Shown piece by piece: positions 18,947-27,189 of a DNA stretch of 64,000 nt. The DNA is from Pseudonocardia sp. GTDB taxonomy: Bacteria; Actinomycetota; Actinomycetes; Mycobacteriales; Pseudonocardiaceae. Position 1 is the stretch's first letter. The number at the start of each line of letters is the position of its first letter. Below the pieces are notes generated by a model. That model had not been told where the DNA came from and made no database searches. It saw nothing but the letters and a program-made list of their open reading frames with translations. The stretch covers positions 1 through 64,000 of the forward strand of contig NZ_JAJCYB010000043.1 in the NCBI RefSeq assembly GCF_029263155.1, in the 5' to 3' direction. The position numbers were made by a program, and so were the translations under genes.

Positions 18947-19938
18947 TGAGACTCGGACTGATCGGGCTGGGGCGCATCGGCGCCTTCCACGCCCGCACGC
19001 TGGCCGCGCTGGACGCGGTGGACTCGCTCGTCGTCACCGACGCGGTGCCGGCCGTCACCGCGGCGGTGGCCGCCGAGGTCGGCGCGGAGCCCGCGGACTC
19101 CCCGGAGAAGCTGCTCGCCGCGGGTGTCGACGGGGTGCTGATCGCCGCCGCCACCGACGCCCATCCGGTGCTGCTGCGCGCCGCCGTCGCCGCCGGGCTG
19201 CCGGTGTTCTGCGAGAAGCCGCTGGCCGCCGGGCTGGCCGACGCCCGGGCCACGGCCGACTCGGTGCGGGGCGCCCGGGTGCAGATCGGCTACCCCCGCC
19301 GCTTCGACGCCGCGTTCCTCGCCGTGCGCGACGCGGTCGCGGCCGGGCAGCTGGGGCGGGTGCACACCGTCCGCTCCACCACGCTCGACCCGGCGCCGCC
19401 GCCGCGCGCCTACCTGGCCGGGTCCGGCGGGTTGTTCCGCGACTGCACCGTGCACGACCTCGACGCCGTCCGGTGGGTCACCGGGCAGGAGATCACCGAG
19501 GTCTACGCCACCGGCTCCGACCGTGGCGACCCGATGTTCGGCGAGCTGGGCGACGTCGACGCCGCCGCGCTCGTCCTCACGATGGCCGACGGCTCCCTCG
19601 CGCTGGTCTCGAACAGCCGCTACAACGCCCGCGGCTACGACGTGCGCCTGGAGGTGCACGGCGCGGCCGACAGCGTCGTCGCAGGTCTGGACGACGGGCT
19701 GCCGATGGCGCCGCTGGGGCCGGGCGCGCTCACCGTCGACGGGCCGGCGCACACGTTCTTCATGGACCGGCTCGCGGCGGCGTTCCGGGCAGAGCTGGCC
19801 GCGTTCACGGAGGTGGTGGCCGGGACCCGCGAGTCGCCCTGCACCGTCGACGACGCGCTGGCCGTCGCCGCCGCGGCGGAGGCGGCCACGATCTCGCTGC
19901 AGGAACACCGCCCGGTCCGTACCGAGGAGTTCACCTGA
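18946..19938 (+). CDS. Gfo/Idh/MocA-family dehydrogenase (inositol 2-dehydrogenase-like)
   Basis: A 330-residue NAD(P)-dependent oxidoreductase with GLIGLGRIGAFHARTL, the EKP site CEKPLAAGLADAR and RDCTVHDLDAVRW at the active site. It is the fourth recognisable member of this family within 8 kb if the pseudogene at 15059 is counted. It is the last gene of the LacI-controlled operon. Similarity to inositol 2-dehydrogenases is general; the substrate is open. Confidence 0.83.
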   Translation: MRLGLIGLGRIGAFHARTLAALDAVDSLVVTDAVPAVTAAVAAEVGAEPADSPEKLLAAGVDGVLIAAATDAHPVLLRAAVAAGLPVFCEKPLAAGLADARATADSVRGARVQIGYPRRFDAAFLAVRDAVAAGQLGRVHTVRSTTLDPAPPPRAYLAGSGGLFRDCTVHDLDAVRWVTGQEITEVYATGSDRGDPMFGELGDVDAAALVLTMADGSLALVSNSRYNARGYDVRLEVHGAADSVVAGLDDGLPMAPLGPGALTVDGPAHTFFMDRLAAAFRAELAAFTEVVAGTRESPCTVDDALAVAAAAEAATISLQEHRPVRTEEFT

Positions 19939-19961
19939 CCCGAGCACCTCGCTCGCGGCTG

Positions 19962-20006
19962 CCCGCGCACCCGCCGGCCATCTGCGCATGTCCGGACGTG
20001 CGCGGG
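19962..20006. terminator. Inverted repeat after the LacI-controlled operon
   Basis: CCCGCGCAC (19962-19970) and GTGCGCGGG (19998-20006) are perfect 9-bp complements 27 nt apart, 24 nt after the operon's last stop. Its position suits a terminator; no T-tract is present. Confidence 0.45.
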
Positions 20007-20112
20007 TGGACGGACGGTGCGCAGCTCACACCCAGGTGTCGGCCTCCCGGTGCGCGGCCGGGTTCTCCGATCCGGCCACGGCCGCAGGGGCCGGCGGCCT
20101 ACCATCGGCCGC

Positions 20113-21936
20113 GTGCTCCCCGACACCGCGCCGGCCCCGCTGGAGATCCTCAACCGCGTGTTCGGCTACGCCGCGTTCCGCGGGCCGCAGCAGGAGGTCG
20201 TGGAGCACGTCTGCGCGGGCGGCGACGCGCTGGTCCTCATGCCCACCGGCGGGGGCAAGTCGCTGTGCTACCAGGTCCCGGCGCTGGTCCGGCCGGGCAC
20301 CGGCGTGGTCGTGTCGCCGCTCATCGCGCTGATGCAGGACCAGGTCGACGCCCTGCGTGCGCTCGGCGTCCGCGCCGGGTTCCTCAACTCCACGCAGAAC
20401 CCCGACGAGCGCCGCGACACCGAGCGCGCCTACCTCGACGGCGAGCTCGACCTGCTCTACCTCGCGCCCGAGCGGCTGCGGGTCCCGTCCACGCTGGTGC
20501 TGTTGGGTCGCGGCACCATCGCCCTGTTCGCGATCGACGAGGCGCACTGCGTCGCGCAGTGGGGCCACGACTTCCGCCCCGACTACCTTGCCCTGTCCGA
20601 CCTGCACGAGCGCTGGCCGGACGTCCCCCGCATCGCCCTGACGGCCACCGCCACCGAGGCCACCCGCACCGAGATCGCGCAGCGGCTGAGCCTCGTCGGG
20701 GCCAAGCACGTCGTCGCGAGCTTCGACCGGCCCAACATCCAGTACCGGATCGCGCCGAAGAACGAGCCGCGCAAGCAGCTGCTGGAGCTGCTGCGCACCG
20801 AGCACGACGGCGACGCCGGGATCGTCTACTGCCTGTCCCGCAAGTCGGTGGAACAGACCGCGGAGTTCCTCGCCGCCCAGGGCATCACGGCGCTGCCCTA
20901 CCACGCCGGGCTCGACGCGGCGGTACGCGCGCGCCACCAGTCGCGGTTCCTGCGCGAGGACGGCGTCGTCATGTGCGCCACGATCGCGTTCGGCATGGGC
21001 ATCGACAAGCCCGACGTGCGGTTCGTCGCCCACCTCGACCTGCCCAAGTCGGTGGAGGGCTACTACCAGGAGACCGGGCGCGCGGGCCGCGACGGGCTGC
21101 CGTCCACCGCGTGGCTGGCCTACGGGCTGGCCGACGTGGTGCAGCAGCGCAAGATGATCGACGAGTCGGAGGGCGACCGCGCGCACCGGCACCGCCTCGC
21201 CCAGCACCTCGACGCGATGCTCGCGCTGTGCGAGACGGTGCAGTGCCGCCGGGTGCGGCTGCTCGACTACTTCGGCCAGAGCACGCAGCCGTGCGGCAAC
21301 TGCGACACCTGCCTGACGCCGCCGGAGTCGTGGGACGGCACCGTGGCGGCGCAGAAGATCCTCTCGACGGTGTGGCGGCTCAAGCGGGAGCGCAACCAGT
21401 CCTTCGGCGCCGGACACCTGATCGACATCGTGACCGGCAAGCGCACCGCCAAGATCGAGCAGTTCGCCCACGACGAGCTCACCGTGTTCGGGGTCGGCGC
21501 CGACCTGACCGAACCGGAGTGGCGTGCGGTCGTCCGCCAACTGCTGGCGCAGGGCCTGCTCGCCGTGCAGGGCGCCTACCAGACCTTCGCCCTGACCGAG
21601 GCCAGCGGCGCCGTCCTGCGCGGGGAGCAGCCGGTGCCGATGCGCAAGGACCCGGTGAAGCAGGCCCGCACCCGCGCACGCGGGACCCGCGGCGACGCCC
21701 CGGCGATGCCGGCCGAGCTGGCGCCGGTGTTCGAGCGGCTGCGGGCCTGGCGCGGCGCGACCGCCAAGGAACAGGGCGTGCCCGCATACGTGATCTTCCA
21801 CGACGCCACGCTGCGCGAGATCGCCACCCGGTCACCGGCCACCCTCGCCGAGCTGGGCACGATCAGCGGCGTCGGGGAGAACAAGCTCGCGAAGTACGGT
21901 CAGGGTGTCCTCGACACGCTCGGGGCGGACGCCTGA
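20113..21936 (+). CDS. recQ: RecQ-type ATP-dependent DNA helicase
   Basis: 3'-to-5' DNA helicase acting in recombination and fork repair. The 607-residue product has the complete bacterial layout: motif 0 (FRGPQQEVVEHV), Walker A MPTGGGKSLCYQVPAL (about residue 43), DEAH in FAIDEAHCVAQWGHDFRP, motif V/VI (ATIAFGMGIDKPDVR, QETGRAGRDG), a zinc-binding region (CRRVRLLDYF, then CGNCDTC), the RQC winged helix and a C-terminal HRDC domain (FERLRAWRGATAKEQGVPAY). GTG 20113 gives the family length; the frame is open to 20017 but that part is unlike RecQ. Confidence 0.93.
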   Translation: MLPDTAPAPLEILNRVFGYAAFRGPQQEVVEHVCAGGDALVLMPTGGGKSLCYQVPALVRPGTGVVVSPLIALMQDQVDALRALGVRAGFLNSTQNPDERRDTERAYLDGELDLLYLAPERLRVPSTLVLLGRGTIALFAIDEAHCVAQWGHDFRPDYLALSDLHERWPDVPRIALTATATEATRTEIAQRLSLVGAKHVVASFDRPNIQYRIAPKNEPRKQLLELLRTEHDGDAGIVYCLSRKSVEQTAEFLAAQGITALPYHAGLDAAVRARHQSRFLREDGVVMCATIAFGMGIDKPDVRFVAHLDLPKSVEGYYQETGRAGRDGLPSTAWLAYGLADVVQQRKMIDESEGDRAHRHRLAQHLDAMLALCETVQCRRVRLLDYFGQSTQPCGNCDTCLTPPESWDGTVAAQKILSTVWRLKRERNQSFGAGHLIDIVTGKRTAKIEQFAHDELTVFGVGADLTEPEWRAVVRQLLAQGLLAVQGAYQTFALTEASGAVLRGEQPVPMRKDPVKQARTRARGTRGDAPAMPAELAPVFERLRAWRGATAKEQGVPAYVIFHDATLREIATRSPATLAELGTISGVGENKLAKYGQGVLDTLGADA

Positions 21937-22036
21937 TCACGAACCGCCACACCTGCCGGACCGATGCGCCGTTCGTCCTCTTGACCTGTGTCGACGCGAC
22001 CCCGACGATCACCGCACGGTCGATCGACGGTTGCAC

Positions 22037-23010
22037 GTGATCGGGAGCTACCCCGCGGCGACGGCGGAGGAGGCGATGCGCGAGATCCTGGACCGCGCCG
22101 CGGCCCACCTGGCCTACCTGCCCGACGGCGAGACCGGCGAGCGCAAGGACCGGATCGTCCACAATCATCAAGGGCCTGCGCGACCACCCCGACCTGGAGG
22201 TCCGGCGGGACGGCGACCGGTCGGACTACGACAGCCAGCTCACCTTCAGGGTCCGCCGCGGGCGCTGCGTGCGGGATGACTCACTCGACTTCGGCCACGC
22301 CGCCGCCCGGCCGGTCTTCGACGCGCTGCGCGCCGAGCCCGGACGCACCGACCTGGCGTTCCAGGTCGGCATCCCCGGTGACCTCGACATGGCGATGTTC
22401 ACCCTCGGACCCACCGGGCCGCTGACCCACCGGCGCCCCTTCGGCGACGCCGCGGTCGCCGAGATCACCCGGATCCACGCCGCGGCAGGCGACGACGTGC
22501 TGTTCCAGCTCGAGGTGCCCGCCGAGCACGTGTTCGTCGCGATGGCGCCCGGTCCGCTGCGCCCCGCGGTCGCCCGGCTCACCGGGGGCGGCGTCGCGGC
22601 GCTGGCCCGGCGCGCGCCGGAGGGTGCACGCTTCGGCCTGCACCTGTGCCTGGGCGACCTCGGGCACAAGGCCCTCACGCGCACCGGCGACGCCCCGCCG
22701 ATGGTGTCCCAGGCCAACGCGATCGCCCGGCGGTGGCCCGCGGGCCGACCGCTGGAGTTCGTGCACGCGCCGCTCGCCGCGGGTGACGAGCCGCCCTCCC
22801 TCGACCCGGCCTTCTACGCCCCGCTGTCCGGCCTGCGGCTGCACGTGGGCACCCGGTTCGTCGCCGGGATCCTGCACGAGGGACGCAGCACCGACTAGCT
22901 GCGCGGGGTGCTCGACACCATCGACGCCGCCGTCGGGCACCCGGTGGACGTCGCCGCCTCCTGGGTACGGGCGGCGCAGCCGGGAGGACGCACGCACCAC
23001 CCTCGACCCG
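22037..23010 (+). pseudogene. UROD/MetE-like protein, two frameshifts and a nonsense codon
   Basis: From GTG 22037 the frame reads HVIGSYPAATAEEAMREIL and LPDGETGERKDRIVH. An extra base near 22163 shifts homology to the frame running through RVRRGRCVRDDSLDFGHAA, VGIPGDLDMAMFTLGP, FQLEVPAEHVFVAMAP, LHLCLGDLGHKAL and EFVHAPLAAGDEPP. A TAG at 22896-22898 interrupts the conserved GILHEGRSTD-LRGVLDTIDAAVGHPVDVAAS segment, and another shift near 22965 moves the tail (YGRRSREDARTTLD) to a third frame. The family, as I recognise it, is an uncharacterised actinobacterial protein with a UROD/MetE-like barrel. Three independent lesions argue for real decay. Confidence 0.7.
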
Positions 23011-23022
23011 GAGGGATACGGG

Positions 23023-25401
23023 TCAGCCGGCCGTGAGCCGGTGCAGCATCGCCGGGAGTTCCCGCGCGTGCACGACGGCGAGTCGCTGCGTGGCGCGGGT
23101 GAGCGCCACGTACAGGTCGTTGGCGCCACGCGGGGACTCGGCCAGCATCTCGGCCGGCTCGACCAGCACCACCGCGTCGAACTCCAGGCCCTTCGCCGAG
23201 GAGATCGGGAGGACCACCACCGGGGACTCCAGGTCGACGCTCGGGTCGGCCGGGCCGTCGGGGGTGTCCGGGCCCGGTGCCGGCTCCGCGGCCCCGAGCA
23301 GGCGCACCCGCAGGCCGCGGACGCGGGCGGCCGGGGCGAGCACCACGGTGCGGCCGTCGGCGACCGCGCCCGCCTCCTCGGCGAGCACCTTGGCCACCGT
23401 GTCGTCGAGAGCGCCTGCGTCCGCGCGCACCGACCGCGGCGGCACCCCCGTGCTGCGCACCGAGCGGGGGGCGGCCAGCCCGGGTTCGATCACGGCGAGC
23501 ACGTCGTCGGCCACGTCGGCGATCTCGGAGGGCGTGCGGTAGTTCACCGTGAGCTGCGCGAGGCGCCAGCGGTCGGCCACGTAGGGCGAGAGCACCTGCC
23601 CCCACGACGAGGCGCCCGCGAGGTCCCCGGTCTGGGCGATGTCACCGACCAGGGTCATCGACCGCGTCGGGCAGCGGCGCATGATCAGCCGCCAGGCCAT
23701 CGGGGAGAGCTCCTGGGCCTCGTCGACGATCACGTGGCCGTAGGTCCACTCGCGGTCGGCCGCGGCGCGGTCGGCGGTGGAGTCGTAGCGGCGCACGGCC
23801 TGGCGCTCGGCGAGCCGGTCGGCGTCGACGACGTCACCGGCGCGCAGCAGCTCGTCGTCGAGGTCCTCCTCCAGGTCCAGGACGTCGAGCACACCCTGCG
23901 CGTAGAGCACCTCCTCGCGCAGTGCGGCGGCCTCGCGGGCGGCGGCCTCCGCGCCGTCGTCGCCGAGCAGCTCGGCGGCCTCGTCGAGCAGCGGGACGTC
24001 GGCGGGGCTCCAGCGCTGCCCGGGCGGCACGTCGTCGCCGGGGGCCGGGCGCAGCAACCGCTCCCGGTCGGCGGCCGGGAGTCTGCGCGCCACCGAGTTC
24101 AGGCGGCGCGCGTCGGCGAACAGGTCGCCGAGCAGCTGCTCGGCCGAGAGGGTCGGCCACAGGGCGTCCAGCTCGCGGGTCAGCTCGCGGCTCTCGGTGA
24201 GCTCCTCGCGGATGTCGGCGAGGTCGCCCGCGTCGAGCAGGCTGCGGGAGTTGCTCTGCGGGCCGCCCAGCGTGCGCGCCACCTGCTCGGCCAGCAGCCG
24301 GACCGCCTCGGAGTGGAAGATCCGCTTGGCCTCGTTGTGCGGCTTGCGCGAGCGCCGCGCCCGGGTACGGGCGGCGTTGGCGACGTCGCGGTCCAGGCGC
24401 ACCCCCTGCCCGTCGACCACCAGCTCGACGGCCCGGCGCGGGACCTGCTGGCGGTCGCGCACCGCCGACGCCACCACCGCGGCCATCTCGGCCCGGCCCT
24501 TGACCTCGGCGGTCTCGGCCGGCTCGGCACGCCGCGCGTCGAGGTTCGGGAACAGCTGCCCGACTGTGCCGAGCACCACGCTCGTCTCACCCAGCGACGG
24601 CAGGACCTGGCCGATGTAGCGCAGGAAGGTGGGGTTGGGTCCGACGACGAGCACGCCGCGCCGCGCCAGCCGGTCGCGGTGGGTGTAGAGCAGGTAGGCG
24701 GCGCGGTGCAGCGCCACGGCCGTCTTGCCGGTACCGGGCCCGCCCTGGACGACCAGGACCCCGGAGGGCTTCGAGCGGATGATCGCGTCCTGCTCGGACT
24801 GGATGGTGGCGACGATGTCGCCCATCCGCCCGGTCCGCCGCGCCCCGACGGCGGCGAGCAGCGCCGCCTCGCTGGTCAGCCCGGACGAGCCATCCGCCGC
24901 GTCGACGGCGTCGAGGTCGAGGATCTCGTCGTCGAGCGCCAGCACCTCGCGCCGCCGCGTCCGCAGGTGCCGGCGGCGCCGGATGCCCTCCGGGGACGCC
25001 GCGGTGGCCGTGTAGAACGGGCGCGCCGCGGGGGCACGCCAGTCCATCAGCAGCGGCTCGTAGTCGTTGTCCTCGTCGAGCAGGCCCAGGCGGCCGATGT
25101 AGCGGCGCTCGCCGGGCTCGTCGCCGGTGGGGTCCACGTCCAGGCGGCCGAACGCGAGGCCGTGCTCGGCGGCGCGCAGCGCGGCGAGACGGTCGGTGTA
25201 CATCGCCGACGCGGCGTCACGCTCGGTGAGGGCCTGCGGCGTGCCGACGGTCTCCGCGTGCAGCACCTCGTGCAACCGGCGGGCCGTCTCCGCGCGGCGC
25301 TCGTCGAGCCGCCCGTAGAGCATCGCGACGTAGGCGCGCTCGTGGGCGATCCCGTCCTGATCCGCCTCCGCGGGAGGCCCGAGAGACGTGCTGTTCGACA
25401 C
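23023..25401 (-). CDS. helD: HelD-type RNA polymerase recycling ATPase (UvrD/Rep-like)
   Basis: A 792-residue SF1-type motor related to HelD, which removes stalled RNA polymerase from DNA. The N-terminal arm is a coiled coil (LYGRLDERRAETARRLHEVL). The 1A domain has IGRLGLLDEDNDYEPLLMDW and Walker A VVQGGPGTGKTAVALHRAAYLL (about residue 220), then GPNPTFLRYIGQVLPSLGE. The HelD-specific insertion lies mid-protein, and 2A motifs are HVIVDEAQELSPMAW, VGDIAQTGD, LTVNYRTP and YVALTRATQRLAVVH. GTG start at 25401. Actinobacterial relatives (HelR) protect against rifamycins. It is divergent from the sigma gene. Confidence 0.88.
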   Translation of the reverse strand: MSNSTSLGPPAEADQDGIAHERAYVAMLYGRLDERRAETARRLHEVLHAETVGTPQALTERDAASAMYTDRLAALRAAEHGLAFGRLDVDPTGDEPGERRYIGRLGLLDEDNDYEPLLMDWRAPAARPFYTATAASPEGIRRRRHLRTRRREVLALDDEILDLDAVDAADGSSGLTSEAALLAAVGARRTGRMGDIVATIQSEQDAIIRSKPSGVLVVQGGPGTGKTAVALHRAAYLLYTHRDRLARRGVLVVGPNPTFLRYIGQVLPSLGETSVVLGTVGQLFPNLDARRAEPAETAEVKGRAEMAAVVASAVRDRQQVPRRAVELVVDGQGVRLDRDVANAARTRARRSRKPHNEAKRIFHSEAVRLLAEQVARTLGGPQSNSRSLLDAGDLADIREELTESRELTRELDALWPTLSAEQLLGDLFADARRLNSVARRLPAADRERLLRPAPGDDVPPGQRWSPADVPLLDEAAELLGDDGAEAAAREAAALREEVLYAQGVLDVLDLEEDLDDELLRAGDVVDADRLAERQAVRRYDSTADRAAADREWTYGHVIVDEAQELSPMAWRLIMRRCPTRSMTLVGDIAQTGDLAGASSWGQVLSPYVADRWRLAQLTVNYRTPSEIADVADDVLAVIEPGLAAPRSVRSTGVPPRSVRADAGALDDTVAKVLAEEAGAVADGRTVVLAPAARVRGLRVRLLGAAEPAPGPDTPDGPADPSVDLESPVVVLPISSAKGLEFDAVVLVEPAEMLAESPRGANDLYVALTRATQRLAVVHARELPAMLHRLTAG

Positions 25402-25466
25402 CGGCAGATCACCTTCACACCGCAGTTCGGACGCAGGACGCGGCCTTCGAACCTACCAGCGGCGAC

Positions 25467-25493
25467 GGTTTTGCCGCGTGGCGGCGCGGGTAA
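25467..25493 (+). promoter_or_regulatory. SigF/SigB-type promoter of the sigma gene
   Basis: GGTTT (25467-25471), a 16-nt spacer and GGGTAA (25488-25493) fit the known actinobacterial SigF/SigB consensus (GGTTT, 15-17 nt, GGGTA). It lies 33 nt upstream of a sigma gene of that same subfamily, suggesting positive autoregulation. Confidence 0.75.
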
Positions 25494-25526
25494 CCCCACC
25501 CATGACGCGCGTGCACCCGGACAGAC

Positions 25527-26285
25527 GTGGCTGAGGACTCGGAGTACGGCCACCTCGAACCGCTGTTCGCCGAGCTGGCCCGGTTGCCGCCCGAGCATGC
25601 CGATCACGCGGCGCTGCGCTCCAAGCTGGTCACCGGCTACCTGCCCGTGGTCCGGCACATCGCCCGCCGGTTCGCCAACCGCGGCGAGCCCGTCGACGAT
25701 CTCGAGCAGGCCGGGACGCTCGGCCTGCTCGGTGCCGTGGACCGCTACGACCCGGAGCACGGCAGCGACTTCCTGTCCTTCGCCGTACCCACCATCACCG
25801 GGGAGATCCGGCGGCACTTCCGGGACCGCACCTGGGGCATGCGGGTGCCGCGCAGGCTCAAGGACCTGCAGGGGACGATCTCCGGGGCGGTCGGACCGCT
25901 GTCGCAGGAGCTCGGTCGGGCGCCCCGGCCCAGCGAGATCGCCCGGCGCCTGGACATGCCGGTCGAGGAGGTGCTGGAGGGGCTCGACGCCCAGCACGCC
26001 TACCGCAACGCCTCGCTCGACGAGCTGGTGGCGGGTGCGGACGTGCCCCTGACCGACACCCTCGGTTCGGCCGACGCCGAGCTGGAGAAGGTGGAGTACC
26101 GCGAGGTGCTGGCGCCGCTGCTGGCGGAGCTGCCCGAGCGGGAGCGGGCGATCCTGGTGCTGCGGTTCTTCGGGAACATGACCCAGACCCAGATCGCCGA
26201 CCGCGTCGGCGTGTCGCAGATGCACGTGTCACGGCTGCTGGCGCGCACCCTCGCCCACCTGCGCGCCAGGATGGCGCCGCCCTGA
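25527..26285 (+). CDS. SigB/SigF/SigG-family RNA polymerase sigma factor
   Basis: A 252-residue group 3 sigma factor for stress or developmental genes. Region 2 is clear (HIARRFANRGEPVDDLEQAG, LGLLGAVDRYDPEHGSDFLSF, ITGEIRRHFRDRTWGMRVPR), region 3 follows (APRPSEIARRLDMPVEEV), and region 4.2 is TQTQIADRVGVSQMHVSRLL. GTG 25527 is the only start in frame before region 2. No anti-sigma or anti-anti-sigma gene adjoins it, unlike many rsbW-sigF pairs. Its own upstream sequence matches the promoter class this subfamily reads. Confidence 0.9.
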   Translation: MAEDSEYGHLEPLFAELARLPPEHADHAALRSKLVTGYLPVVRHIARRFANRGEPVDDLEQAGTLGLLGAVDRYDPEHGSDFLSFAVPTITGEIRRHFRDRTWGMRVPRRLKDLQGTISGAVGPLSQELGRAPRPSEIARRLDMPVEEVLEGLDAQHAYRNASLDELVAGADVPLTDTLGSADAELEKVEYREVLAPLLAELPERERAILVLRFFGNMTQTQIADRVGVSQMHVSRLLARTLAHLRARMAPP

Positions 26286-26290
26286 CCGGG

Positions 26291-26349
26291 CCAGGGATCG
26301 AGGGCGGCCCCACCGCCCACGGAGGGTCGGTCGTCCCTGGACGGTGGGG
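26291..26349. terminator. Bidirectional terminator candidate
   Basis: The gap between the convergent sigma gene and PfpI remnant holds overlapping inverted repeats: CCAGGGA/TCCCTGG (26291-26297 and 26334-26340), CCCCACCG/CGGTGGGG (26308-26315 and 26342-26349), and an inner GGGCGG/CCGCCC. They are mutually exclusive stems, with no T-tract. Confidence 0.5.
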
Positions 26350-26358
26350 TGATGGCCG

Positions 26359-26757
26359 TCAGGCCGTCGCGCCGGGCGCCTCCCCGGCGAACTCCTCGAC
26401 GATCCGCGCGCAGAACGCGTCGAGATCGCCGGGGTCGCGGCTCGACACCAGGCCGCGGTCGGCCACCACCTCGTCGTCGACGACCGTGGCGCCCGCGTTG
26501 CGCAGGTCGGTCCACAGGCTCGGGAACGAGGTGAGGGTGCGGCCCTGCACGACGCCCGCGTCGATGAGCGTCCACGGACCGTGGCAGATGACGCCGACCG
26601 GCTTCCCGGCCCGGACGATCTCCTGCACGAAGGTGCGGGCGTCGGGGTCCATGCGCAGCCGGTCGGCGTTGACGGTGCCGCCGGGCATGATGAGCGCGTC
26701 GTAGTCCCCCGCCGTGGCCTTCGCCACCTCGAGGTCCACGGGGAACCTGGCGCCGGG
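26359..26757 (-). pseudogene. DJ-1/PfpI-family protein, N-terminally truncated
   Basis: The frame retains FPVDLEVAKATAGDYDALIMPGG, the nucleophile elbow GVICHGPW with its Cys, and the C-terminal half (SFPSLWTDLRNAGA, VSSRDPGDLDAFC). The first 50 or so residues of the fold, which hold the first beta-alpha unit and normally the acidic residue supporting the Cys, are absent. The sequence upstream of about 26757 is unrelated and runs into the end of the DksA-like gene. A GTG at 26739 could still start a 126-residue product, but a working PfpI normally has about 180. A remnant is most likely. Confidence 0.6.
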
Positions 26758-26798
26758 TTGGCGTACCCGGCCGCGGCCGGGCCATGCCCGGCGACGCG

Positions 26799-27152
26799 CT
26801 ACGCGACGACCGGGGTGTCCGCGTGCGCCCGGCAGGTCGGCACCTCCGGCCGCGCCTCCAGCCGTTCGTCGTCGATCCGGTTGCCGCAGACCGCGCAGCG
26901 GCCGTAGGTGCCCTCGTCGAGGCGGCCCAGCGCCTCCTGCACGAGCCGACGCTGCTCGGACACGGTGTCGACGAGGAGTTCGGAGTCCATCGTCCCGGCC
27001 ACCTCGCTGCCGTGGTCGCCCGGGTGCTGGCCCAGCGCACCCTCCTCGGTGTCCCCGGAGGAGTCGGCGAGCGTCCGCTCGGCGAACCGGGCGCGCTCGT
27101 CGAGTTCGGCGAGCTCGGTGGTCAGCAGGTCACGTGCGCGTGCGTCGTCCAT
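26799..27152 (-). CDS. DksA/TraR-family zinc-finger protein
   Basis: A 117-residue protein of the TraR/DksA/RbpA-neighbouring class. An N-terminal helical pair (RARDLLTTELAELDERARFAERTL) and a central acidic stretch lead to LGRLDEGTYGRCAVCGNRI and CRAHAD at the C terminus. The zinc site is therefore Cys-x2-Cys and Cys-x2-His, one Cys of the classical site being His. Such proteins are thought to bind the RNA polymerase secondary channel or act in stress responses; the target here is inferred. The PfpI remnant lies downstream on the same strand. Confidence 0.8.
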   Translation of the reverse strand: MDDARARDLLTTELAELDERARFAERTLADSSGDTEEGALGQHPGDHGSEVAGTMDSELLVDTVSEQRRLVQEALGRLDEGTYGRCAVCGNRIDDERLEARPEVPTCRAHADTPVVA

Positions 27153-27189
27153 GTGTGCGCATACCCCGATCGCCCCGGCCCGAACCCCG

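Noticed and set aside
22624..26052. An 1142-codon plus-strand frame spanning the pseudogene, helD and the sigma gene
   Set aside because: It runs across three separately recognisable loci in the wrong frame or strand; only its first part coincides with the decayed UROD/MetE-like tail.
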